Source: JBOHHR01 sp050740975 (GTDB taxonomy: Bacteria > Pseudomonadota > Gammaproteobacteria > JBOHHR01). From it: a DNA stretch of 10,792 nt. Shown piece after piece: positions 1 to 6,513 of this stretch (the stretch's first letter is position 1; every line of letters starts with the position of its first letter). The stretch lies in the NCBI GenBank assembly GCA_050740975.1, contig JBOIEE010000300.1, positions 1 to 10,792 of the forward strand, read 5' to 3'. The notes beneath the pieces were generated by a model that saw only the letters and a list, made by a program, of their open reading frames with translations, was not told the DNA's origin and did no database searches. The position numbers and the translations under genes are program-made.

Positions 1-1
1 A

Positions 2-223
2 GTGCGGGCACGCGGTGGGAAATTGTTCATCTTTGCGGATCCCCGTTCTCGGGTGGAGCCGTCAAACAGCATTCAGGTATTGGAGGTTGCTGCGGTCGAA
101 AACCTTATAGCACCCATTATTTACACCGTGCCGTTGCAACTTTTAGCCTACCATGTGGCGGTGCTGAAGGGTGCGGATGTGGATCAACCCCGCAATCTTG
201 CGAAGTCGGTCACGGTAGAATAA
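2..223 (+). CDS. glmS: GlmS, glutamine--fructose-6-phosphate aminotransferase (isomerizing), C-terminal end only
   Basis: This is the last 73 codons of a gene that begins outside the window (E. coli GlmS is about 609 residues). GlmS makes glucosamine-6-phosphate from fructose-6-phosphate and glutamine, the first committed step of UDP-GlcNAc, peptidoglycan and LPS synthesis, in the cytoplasm. The visible part is the end of the second SIS (sugar isomerase) domain: RARGGKLFIFAD, then IAPIIYTVPLQLLAYHVA, and the near-invariant C-tail DVDQPRNLAKSVTVE. The Lys sixth from the end (codon 203-205) corresponds to the E. coli C-tail lysine that contacts the sugar phosphate. The gene ends in TAA, and no terminator separates it from the response regulator 18 bases downstream, so read-through is likely. 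Identity is near certain; only the N-terminal glutaminase part cannot be judged. Confidence 0.97.
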   Translation: MRARGGKLFIFADPRSRVEPSNSIQVLEVAAVENLIAPIIYTVPLQLLAYHVAVLKGADVDQPRNLAKSVTVE

Positions 224-241
224 ATTGTCGAGTGTCAACCG

Positions 242-1624
242 TTGGTTCTTGAAGAGACAACGCGCAAGAAGGAACAGCGGCCCCGGATCCTGATCGTAGA
301 CGATGACCAAGATACCCTGGCTTTGCTCACGGCTTGGCTCGATACCGCCGGGTTTCAGGCCATTTCGGCGAATTCAGGTCCGGAGGCACTGGCTCAGCTT
401 AGCCTCGTACAGCCCCAGCTCGTGATCACAGATCTGGTTATGGAGGGCATGGACGGAATGACGCTGATGGGGGAGATCCATCGACAGAACCCGCTTAAGC
501 CCGTGATCATGCTCAGCGGTCGGGCGAAAATCCCCGATGCAGTCAAGGCGACGCACTTGGGCTCGCTTGCCGTGCTCACTAAGCCGATCAACAAGGAGGA
601 GCTTATCGAGCAGGTTAAGAAGGTTTTACATTTAACCCATAGTGGCGACCGGCCGGAGACGGTCCTGAGCCGCCATATCGTCTATCGCAGCACGGTAATG
701 GCGGAGCTTCTCGATCAAGCACGGCTGGTGGCCGATAGCGACATAACGGTGTTCATTAACGGCCATACCGGTACCGGTAAGGAAGTGTTAGCGAAGGCGA
801 TCCACGAAGCCAGTCTCCGAAGAGAAAGGCCATTTATCGGCATCAATTGCGGCGCGATACCGGAGCAACTGCTGGAATCTGAGCTGTTTGGGCACGAAAA
901 GGGGGCTTTTACCGGGGCTGTGACTCGTCGTGAAGGCCTTTTTCAGGCAGCGGATGGCGGAACCCTGTTCTTGGATGAAATAGCAGACATGCCTTTGAGT
1001 TTGCAAGTGAAGTTGCTGCGGGTGTTGCAGGATTTTGAAGTCCGGCCGGTGGGGGCGGTGCGCGGCAAGTCCGTGAACGTACGGATCATTTCCGCCACCC
1101 ATCACGATCTTGAGCAAGCCGTAAAGGCGGGAGAATTTCGCGAAGATCTCTACTATCGTTTGCACGTGGTTCCGTTGACGATGCCGAGCCTTGCTGAGCG
1201 GCGGGAGGATATACCCTTATTGCTGAATCATTTTTTGCAAGCGCATGCCCGGCGTAGGAACCTGGAAAGAAAGCATTTTGCGCCGGACGCCGTGGACTAC
1301 TTGGTATCCGCGCCCTGGCCAGGGAACGTACGACAAGTAGCCAATGTCGTGGAGCAGTGTGTTGCGCTTAGCAAGGGGCAGATCATCCCCCTAACCATGG
1401 CAAAGAAAGCGCTGCGTGATGAATCCGGTCAGTTGCAGACTCTAAAAGAAGCGACCCATGCCTTCGAAAGGAAATATCTCACCACCGTTTTGCGCTTAGC
1501 CAACGGCAATGTGGCCAACGCCGCCCGCATGGCAGGTCGTAACAGAACAGAGTTCTACAAGCTGCTCAGCCAGCACCAATTGACGCCCGCGAACTTTCGC
1601 ACGCCGGATCAACCTGGGGACTGA
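242..1624 (+). CDS. glrR: Sigma-54-dependent response regulator, GlrR/QseF type
   Basis: A 460-residue NtrC-family activator. The receiver domain (about 14-130) has the acidic cluster DDD at 20-22, phospho-acceptor D64, S92 and K114. The AAA+ domain (about 145-375) has Walker A GHTGTGKE (174-181), the sigma-54-contacting GAFTGA loop (221-226) and Walker B TLFLDE (241-246). A Fis-type helix-turn-helix near the end reads NVANAARMAGRNRTEFYKLL, almost the same as in E. coli GlrR, as is much of the ATPase domain. Once phosphorylated it should drive open-complex formation by sigma-54 RNA polymerase. The start is a TTG at 242: no ATG or GTG lies in frame between the glmS stop and the receiver domain, and the ribosome binding site is poor. 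In enterobacteria GlrR sits with the kinase GlrK and lipoprotein QseG and activates glmY; neither gene is seen here. An Hpt gene and a hybrid kinase follow and are the likely partners (inference). Confidence 0.92.
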   Translation: MVLEETTRKKEQRPRILIVDDDQDTLALLTAWLDTAGFQAISANSGPEALAQLSLVQPQLVITDLVMEGMDGMTLMGEIHRQNPLKPVIMLSGRAKIPDAVKATHLGSLAVLTKPINKEELIEQVKKVLHLTHSGDRPETVLSRHIVYRSTVMAELLDQARLVADSDITVFINGHTGTGKEVLAKAIHEASLRRERPFIGINCGAIPEQLLESELFGHEKGAFTGAVTRREGLFQAADGGTLFLDEIADMPLSLQVKLLRVLQDFEVRPVGAVRGKSVNVRIISATHHDLEQAVKAGEFREDLYYRLHVVPLTMPSLAERREDIPLLLNHFLQAHARRRNLERKHFAPDAVDYLVSAPWPGNVRQVANVVEQCVALSKGQIIPLTMAKKALRDESGQLQTLKEATHAFERKYLTTVLRLANGNVANAARMAGRNRTEFYKLLSQHQLTPANFRTPDQPGD

Positions 1625-1631
1625 GCTCCCG

Positions 1632-1937
1632 ATGGGCAAAGAAAGGATCGTTGTTTCAGGCGACCCGAATTTGGCCCCGTTGATCCCGTGTTTTCTGGAC
1701 AACCGGCGCAAAGACGTGCGGGTGATAAAGGAAGCTATGGCGTGCGCAGATTATGAGCGTATTCGCATACTCGGCCATAGCATTAAAGGAAGTGGTGGCG
1801 GCTACGGTTTTGACACCATCACCGATTTGGGAGCGCAGATCGAATCCGCTGCGACGGTGGGCAACCGGGTTCAAATCATCCTGGCGCTTGAGCTTCTGAA
1901 GGACTATCTGGAGCGGGTGCACGTAGTCTATGACTGA
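1632..1937 (+). CDS. Stand-alone Hpt (histidine phosphotransfer) domain protein
   Basis: A 101-residue protein consisting of little more than one Hpt four-helix domain. The signature GHSIKGSGGGYGF carries the phosphorylatable His at residue 49, followed by the usual K52-G53. Downstream helices contain the typical L-x-x-x-I-E pattern (LGAQIESAA). There is no signal peptide or membrane segment, so it is cytoplasmic. Its job should be to shuttle phosphoryl groups between a receiver domain of the hybrid kinase and the receiver of a response regulator. It lies 7 bases after the regulator gene and 29 bases before the kinase gene, so the three are probably one operon and one phosphorelay. A GGGGA ribosome binding site lies about 11 bases before the ATG, inside the end of the preceding gene. 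Partner assignment is by context only. Confidence 0.9.
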   Translation: MGKERIVVSGDPNLAPLIPCFLDNRRKDVRVIKEAMACADYERIRILGHSIKGSGGGYGFDTITDLGAQIESAATVGNRVQIILALELLKDYLERVHVVYD

Positions 1938-1966
1938 TCGCGCGTATTTCCATCACATAAGCCCGC

Positions 1967-4603
1967 ATGCTAATGATTTTAGCCCAACCCTCGAAAGGAT
2001 TCGCTTATTTCGTGGCCACAGCGTTGGGGGTAGCATTTTCCGTCATTCTCATTTTGTTGGCCTGGTTTAATGCGCTAGAAGATGTCAGGCGGACATTTAG
2101 TTTCGAGTCGCAGTTTGCCATTAACCGCGTAAATCAGGGGGTAACTGCGACCGAGGATACGGCGAATGACGTCGCCAACCTGATCGAGTCTTTAGCCGGG
2201 ACAGACGACAAAAAAGGGCCATTTCAACGCTTTTCGCGCGCTGTTTTGCAGCGTTATCCCTTTATCGTATCGATATCGTATCACCCACGGTTACGTAACG
2301 AACAGAATATAGCGCCGCAAGGTGAGACGCCGGCGATCGCCAAACCTTCCCCGACGTTGGCTGTTCACGGATGGCTGCGCGATTCGTTCCGCTGTATCTA
2401 TGCGGCGCAGCGGACGTCGAGCGAAGGGATATCGGAGGGGTACGATTTGGCTGGCGATGAGCGGCTACGGGAAGCTCTTGGCGCGGCGGCCCATGGAGAA
2501 GTTGTCCCTACGCCGACACTGGCTCTTAACGGGAAGAGCCAAACCTATGTTCTACTCAAAGCGCTTGGTGCGCGCCCCAACACCGCCCCGGCTCCGGCCG
2601 ATGGCAGTGATTGGGTTCGCGGTTTTGTTGTGGTTGCAGTGGACCCCCCGACGCTGTTTACGGATCTTTCGTTAAAGCCGGGTTTGAGCGTAACTTTAGC
2701 CACTGAATCTGACGGCGTGCCAGGTCGGAGTCTGGTATTCAAAAAGAACGATGGTGGGCCACAGGAGACCCTAACCGGATCGTCGGTATCACGGCTTGAG
2801 AAGGAATATTCGGTCCGATTTCCTCGTTATGCGATGAAGCTTAGCCTGTCAAAGCCCATTCGGCTGGGTGATATCGATTATGGAATCGTGGTGACAGCGC
2901 TATTTGTCGGTGCGGGTAGCAGTTTGTTGCTAGTGGCCTTGGCTCGCGCTCGAGAAATTCACGCCAATGAGCTGGAGAGCCGCAACCGCGAAATCGAACA
3001 CCAGGTGCAGCGCCAGACCAAGGAATTGGCGCAGGCCCGGGATCAGGCTCTGGAAGCCTCGCGCGTTAAATCGGAATTTCTCGCCAGTATGAGTCATGAG
3101 ATCCGAACCCCGCTTAACGCCATCATTGGCAGCGCGGACTTATTGGGTGAAACCTGTCTGAGCCCGGATCAGCGCAGTTACGTAGACTTGTTGAAGAAGG
3201 CCGGGGAAGCCCTGCTTAGCCTGGTGAATGACATTCTGGACTTATCAAAAATCGAGGCCAATCAGCTCGCGCTCGAGGAAGTTGAGTTCGACCTTAAAGA
3301 GTTAATTGAGCAAGTGACGGAAATCTATGCGCTTAAGACCGACAAGAAAGGGATAGAACTTGCTTGCCAGGTAGCCCCCGATGTACCCGAATTCGTTAAG
3401 GGTGACCCGGCTCGGCTGCGCCAGATATTGCTTAACCTCATAGGCAACGCCATCAAGTTTACGCAACGTGGCGAAATCGTGGTGCGGGTTGTTCGTTGTG
3501 CGGAGCAGCCCGCTACACTGCTGTTTTCCATCTCCGATACTGGGATCGGGATCCCGCCGGACAAGTACGAGCGCATTTTTCAAAGCTTCACCCAAGGAGA
3601 CTCGTCCACGACGCGAAAATACGGGGGCACTGGATTGGGACTGGCGATCTCAAAGCGTTTAGTCGCACTGATGGCAGGACGTATTTGGGTGGTCAGTGAA
3701 GAAGGGAAAGGAAGCACATTTAGTTTTACGGCGCGTTTTCCAGACACATCGCCCGCAGCCGGGGCGGTGACCTCTCCTCAGAAGTTGCAGGACAAGCACG
3801 TGCTGGTCATTGACGACAATGATACCAATCGCATAATCCTGCGGGAGATCCTAGAACGAAACGGGGTGATCGTTAGCGAAGCGGCGGATGGCCTATCCGC
3901 GCTTGAAATGCTGCGTGCGGCTAAGAGCCAACACAGAAAGTTCGATGTGGTATTGACCGATTGTCGGATGCCGGGAATAGATGGATTTGAGATCGCGGAA
4001 ACGATAAACCGAGAAGGGGGGCCTACCAAAATGGTTATCATGTTGACCTCTTCCAACTTAACTAACGATTTGGCGCGTGCCAAGAGATTGGGGTTGGGCG
4101 ACTATTTGGTCAAGCCGGTGAAATCGCAGCAATTACTAGAAGCGGTACGCGGGACGCTGGCGAAGTTTTCGAATTCTAAACCGCCCGAGCAGGCCGTGTC
4201 ACCTGGTTCCCCTTTGTTAGCCGTGCTTCTGGTGGAGGACAACGCGGATAATCGCCTGCTGTTTCATGCGTACCTGAAAGAAACCCCTTATCGCCTGGTT
4301 GAAGCGGAGAACGGTGCGCAAGCGCTGGAAAAGTTCAAGTGCGAGAATTTTAGTCTGGTACTAATGGACGTCCAGATGCCTGTCATGGATGGTTACTCGG
4401 CTACCCGAGCGATTCGGTGTTGGGAGCAGGAGAGCGGCCGTGATCCGACGCCTATCATTGCTCTGACCGCGCACGCGGTGGCTGAAGACGTGGAAAAAAG
4501 CATAGCGGCCGGATGCAACGCCCATCTGACAAAACCGATCAAGAAGGCTCTGCTGCTTCAAACCCTAGAGCGTTTTTGCTACAACCCCCAGCTAATGATG
4601 TAG
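1967..4603 (+). CDS. Membrane-bound hybrid sensor histidine kinase (HisKA-HATPase-REC-REC)
   Basis: 878 residues. Order: transmembrane segment about 12-34; extracytoplasmic sensor region about 35-304, which resembles a CHASE domain (RYPFIVSISYHPRL near 96-109); second membrane segment about 306-325; charged coiled-coil linker about 327-370; HisKA with SHEIRTPLN and phospho-His 377; ATPase domain with N494 (N box), D524 in DTGIGIP, and GGTGLGL; receiver 1 (DD 616-617, D665, VKP); receiver 2 (ED 757-758, D801, TKP). All catalytic residues of the kinase and both receivers are present. There is no fused Hpt domain, which fits the separate Hpt gene just upstream. An in-frame TAA at 1958-1960 restricts the start to ATG 1967 or ATG 1973; the Shine-Dalgarno is weak for both. 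The signal sensed is unknown. It could also feed a second regulator elsewhere through one of its two receivers. Confidence 0.93.
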   Translation: MLMILAQPSKGFAYFVATALGVAFSVILILLAWFNALEDVRRTFSFESQFAINRVNQGVTATEDTANDVANLIESLAGTDDKKGPFQRFSRAVLQRYPFIVSISYHPRLRNEQNIAPQGETPAIAKPSPTLAVHGWLRDSFRCIYAAQRTSSEGISEGYDLAGDERLREALGAAAHGEVVPTPTLALNGKSQTYVLLKALGARPNTAPAPADGSDWVRGFVVVAVDPPTLFTDLSLKPGLSVTLATESDGVPGRSLVFKKNDGGPQETLTGSSVSRLEKEYSVRFPRYAMKLSLSKPIRLGDIDYGIVVTALFVGAGSSLLLVALARAREIHANELESRNREIEHQVQRQTKELAQARDQALEASRVKSEFLASMSHEIRTPLNAIIGSADLLGETCLSPDQRSYVDLLKKAGEALLSLVNDILDLSKIEANQLALEEVEFDLKELIEQVTEIYALKTDKKGIELACQVAPDVPEFVKGDPARLRQILLNLIGNAIKFTQRGEIVVRVVRCAEQPATLLFSISDTGIGIPPDKYERIFQSFTQGDSSTTRKYGGTGLGLAISKRLVALMAGRIWVVSEEGKGSTFSFTARFPDTSPAAGAVTSPQKLQDKHVLVIDDNDTNRIILREILERNGVIVSEAADGLSALEMLRAAKSQHRKFDVVLTDCRMPGIDGFEIAETINREGGPTKMVIMLTSSNLTNDLARAKRLGLGDYLVKPVKSQQLLEAVRGTLAKFSNSKPPEQAVSPGSPLLAVLLVEDNADNRLLFHAYLKETPYRLVEAENGAQALEKFKCENFSLVLMDVQMPVMDGYSATRAIRCWEQESGRDPTPIIALTAHAVAEDVEKSIAAGCNAHLTKPIKKALLLQTLERFCYNPQLMM

Positions 4604-4615
4604 GGCCTTTGGGCG

Positions 4616-4641
4616 GAAGAACAGGCTTGAAGAACAGGCTT
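4616..4641. repeat. Perfect tandem duplication of a 13-mer
   Basis: GAAGAACAGGCTT occurs twice without a gap (4616-4628 and 4629-4641) in the short convergent gap between the kinase gene and the PAP2 gene. The second copy runs on into CTT, giving a weak AAGAA-CAGGC-TTCTT hairpin (4630-4644). It does not look like a strong terminator. No other copy is apparent nearby. Confidence 0.8.
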
Positions 4642-4688
4642 CTTATGGATCACGGCCTCGCTCTTGTGCGGCTGAAGGGCGATGCCCG

Positions 4689-5255
4689 TTACCCAACCAC
4701 TTCTATTAGTTGCAAGCTGAATAACGCCATTAAGCCCCCGATGCCGGCGCCAGCCAGCACATCAGAAGGGTAGTGCAACCCAAGCACCATCCGGGATAGA
4801 GCAACCAGGATGGAGAAAGGTACCAAAAGCCAGGCCATGCTGGGGAAATAGGAAATCGTTACCAAGGTAAAGGCGGCCGCGTGAAGAGCGTGCCCGGAGG
4901 GGAAACTGTATCGATCCAGCGGCACCGTGCCGGGATGAATACGGGCGTTTACCGTGTACGGACGCGGGCGGGCGGTGCGCAATTTTAGCAACTTGTAAAC
5001 GGCGACCCCGCTTAAACCCACTACAAACAAGTGCACCGAGACCCACGTTGCCCGGCTCCCAAAAGCCAATGGCAACACCAACATCAGCGTATACCAAAAC
5101 ACCCCATCGCCCAACCGACTTACGAGCGCGAAGCCGGATCGGATCCACTTTGTCCCACAGGGTCTATTAAAGAAGAGACACAGCGTGAGATCATAATTCT
5201 GAGTGCGCCTGAGGATCCCGGCGCTTTTGGCGTTGCTCACGGTGTAGGGCCCCAT
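4689..5255 (-). CDS. PAP2-family membrane phosphatase
   Basis: Integral membrane phosphatase of the PAP2 (phosphatidic acid phosphatase type 2) family; members dephosphorylate phosphatidate, phosphatidylglycerophosphate or undecaprenyl pyrophosphate. Numbered from the chosen ATG (188 residues), the three signature motifs are intact: K91-x6-R98-P99, PSGH at 119-122, and S154-R155-x5-H161-x3-D165. Several hydrophobic segments surround them, so the active site should face the periplasmic side. Start: ATG at 5255-5253 has AGGGA 10 bases upstream; a GTG at 5306-5304 would add 17 residues but has no clear ribosome site, so I prefer the ATG. The gene converges on the kinase gene and diverges from the PhoD-like gene. 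The exact lipid substrate cannot be told from sequence: undecaprenyl pyrophosphate recycling or phosphatidate removal are both possible. Confidence 0.88.
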   Translation of the reverse strand: MGPYTVSNAKSAGILRRTQNYDLTLCLFFNRPCGTKWIRSGFALVSRLGDGVFWYTLMLVLPLAFGSRATWVSVHLFVVGLSGVAVYKLLKLRTARPRPYTVNARIHPGTVPLDRYSFPSGHALHAAAFTLVTISYFPSMAWLLVPFSILVALSRMVLGLHYPSDVLAGAGIGGLMALFSLQLIEVVG

Positions 5256-5268
5256 TAGAGGATGGTCC

Positions 5269-5322
5269 CTAAAGTTTCGGTCCCAAATATTTCTACAGAA
5301 TGACACTACGGTGAAACTTTAG
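5269..5322. repeat. Perfect 10-bp inverted repeat upstream of the PAP2 gene
   Basis: CTAAAGTTTC (5269-5278) is the exact reverse complement of GAAACTTTAG (5313-5322); the arms are separated by 34 bases. Each arm is itself nearly symmetric (AAA-G/C-TTT), with centres 44 bp apart, about four helical turns. One arm touches the AGGGA ribosome binding site of the PAP2 gene on the minus strand. It may be an operator pair or a 5' leader stem; function is inferred. Confidence 0.6.
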
Positions 5323-5360
5323 TTACTCTGCACCTGCAACTGGACCAGGCTCGGTTGCTT

Positions 5361-5389
5361 CTGAGATCTCCATGGTATCAGCTTTTTTT
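5361..5389 (+). terminator. Terminator-like hairpin with T7 tract in front of the PhoD-like gene
   Basis: CTGA-G-ATC (5361-5368) pairs with GGT-A-TCAG (5374-5381): seven pairs including one G-U and one internal G/A mismatch, with a five-base loop. It is followed by C and seven T (5383-5389). The layout is that of a rho-independent terminator reading rightward. The only gene upstream on this strand is the kinase gene, which ends about 760 bases away, so it may instead end a short transcript or act as an attenuator ahead of the PhoD-like gene. The stem is only moderately stable. Confidence 0.35.
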
Positions 5390-5401
5390 GTGGTAACCCA
5401 A

Positions 5402-5424
5402 CTGTCATGTCAAGCTCTTAACAT
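5402..5424 (+). promoter_or_regulatory. Pho-box-like half-site and weak -10 upstream of the PhoD-like gene
   Basis: CTGTCAT at 5402-5408 matches one seven-base half of the PhoB-binding consensus exactly. The expected second half 11 bases on (5413-5419) matches only 3 of 7. TAACAT at 5419-5424 (4 of 6 to TATAAT) lies 10 bases after the half-site, a spacing suited to an activator taking the place of a -35 element. The ATG at 5431 follows so closely that a transcript from here would have almost no leader. Weak evidence overall. Confidence 0.25.
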
Positions 5425-5430
5425 GCAACC

Positions 5431-6510
5431 ATGCTTTCTCTGCCCAGAATATTAATAGCAAGCGGGGTATGTGTGTTGTTGTTCTTGTTGGGCGCAACAG
5501 TGAGCGCCGCACCTCAGTATCGCATCGCCTTAGGCTCCTGTCTTAAACAAGACCGCCCGCAGCCTATCTGGGACGCGATTCTGTCCGCCAAGCCTAATCT
5601 CTTTGTTTTTATGGGGGATAACGTTTACGCCGACACCCAGAATATGCACACGATGTGGGCCCAATATACAAAGCTCCAAGACCAAATCGGGTATAGGAAA
5701 GTGCAAGCCCACTGTCCGGTGCTGGCCACCTGGGATGATCATGACTACGGACAAAACGATGCCGGCGCGGACTACCCCATGAAAGAAGCATCCAAGCGCT
5801 TGTTCCTGGGATTCTTCGGTGTCCCGGCCGCATCGCCCGTACGGACCCGTCCAGGGGTGTATCGCGCTCACAGCTACGGGGCCACGGGCCAGCGTGTGCA
5901 GGTGATTTTGCTCGATACCCGGTTTTTTCGCAGTCCCCTAAGGCAAACCCAGGACAAAAAACGGTGTCCGGTAGGGCGATACGTGCCCAATGCGGACCCT
6001 AATGCTTCCCTCCTTGGCGAAGCGCAGTGGGGTTGGCTTCGCCAGCAGTTGCTTGAACCAGCCGTGTTGCGCCTCATCGTTTCCAGCATTCAAGTCCTTC
6101 CGGAGCAGCATTGCTTCGAAAAATGGGCTAACTTCCCACACCAGCGGGCAAGGCTTTTTGCCCTGATCCGCGATACCGGGGCGGATGGAGTGCTGTTTGC
6201 CAGCGGCGATCGGCACCTCGGGGAGATCTCCCGCCTGTGGCCGTCCGCGACCGGATATCCGCTGTATGAATTAACCACAAGCGGAATGAATTCGGCCGGT
6301 GCAGGTGCCGGGGAACGCAACCGCTACCGCGTTACGGCGCAGAATTTCCGGCGCGATAATTTCGGCCTCATCGAGGTGCGTTGGACCCAACCGGATCCTG
6401 TGATCGCACTGCAGATCCGCGATCTGGAGGGAACGATCGTCACAGAGCACCGATTGCGCCTGGGCGAGCTCGCAGCACCCCCTCAGCCGCATCCTTCAGG
6501 GAGCCTGTAG
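5431..6510 (+). CDS. Secreted PhoD-like alkaline phosphatase / phosphodiesterase
   Basis: 359 residues. A Sec-type signal peptide covers about 1-26 (one Arg, hydrophobic core ICVLL-like region, likely cut after VSA before APQ), so the enzyme acts in the periplasm or outside. Metal-binding and catalytic motifs of the PhoD family appear in order: GSC (35-37, the iron-ligating Cys), MGDNVYAD (61-68), WDDHDYG (101-107), LLDTR, LGEAQWGWL, and SGDRHLGE with D260 and H262. In Bacillus PhoD, Fe and Ca ions serve hydrolysis of phosphomonoesters and diesters; the same chemistry is expected here. Unlike many PhoD proteins there is no twin-arginine signal. The ATG at 5431 is required for the signal peptide, although no Shine-Dalgarno is visible. 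The gene is followed after 3 bases by a glycosyltransferase gene, probably in one transcript. Substrate is unknown. Confidence 0.9.
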   Translation: MLSLPRILIASGVCVLLFLLGATVSAAPQYRIALGSCLKQDRPQPIWDAILSAKPNLFVFMGDNVYADTQNMHTMWAQYTKLQDQIGYRKVQAHCPVLATWDDHDYGQNDAGADYPMKEASKRLFLGFFGVPAASPVRTRPGVYRAHSYGATGQRVQVILLDTRFFRSPLRQTQDKKRCPVGRYVPNADPNASLLGEAQWGWLRQQLLEPAVLRLIVSSIQVLPEQHCFEKWANFPHQRARLFALIRDTGADGVLFASGDRHLGEISRLWPSATGYPLYELTTSGMNSAGAGAGERNRYRVTAQNFRRDNFGLIEVRWTQPDPVIALQIRDLEGTIVTEHRLRLGELAAPPQPHPSGSL

Positions 6511-6513
6511 GCG

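Noticed and set aside
788..1165. Open frame of 125 codons on the minus strand inside the response regulator gene
   Set aside because: It is the shadow of a strongly recognised coding frame and encodes no recognisable domain.
5031..5258. 75-codon + strand frame antisense to the PAP2 gene
   Set aside because: The minus strand carries all three PAP2 motifs; the + frame has low complexity and no ribosome site.
5341..5360. TGG...TTGC in the PAP2/PhoD intergenic region as a sigma-54 promoter
   Set aside because: The distance from GG to GC is 13 bases rather than 10, so it cannot serve.
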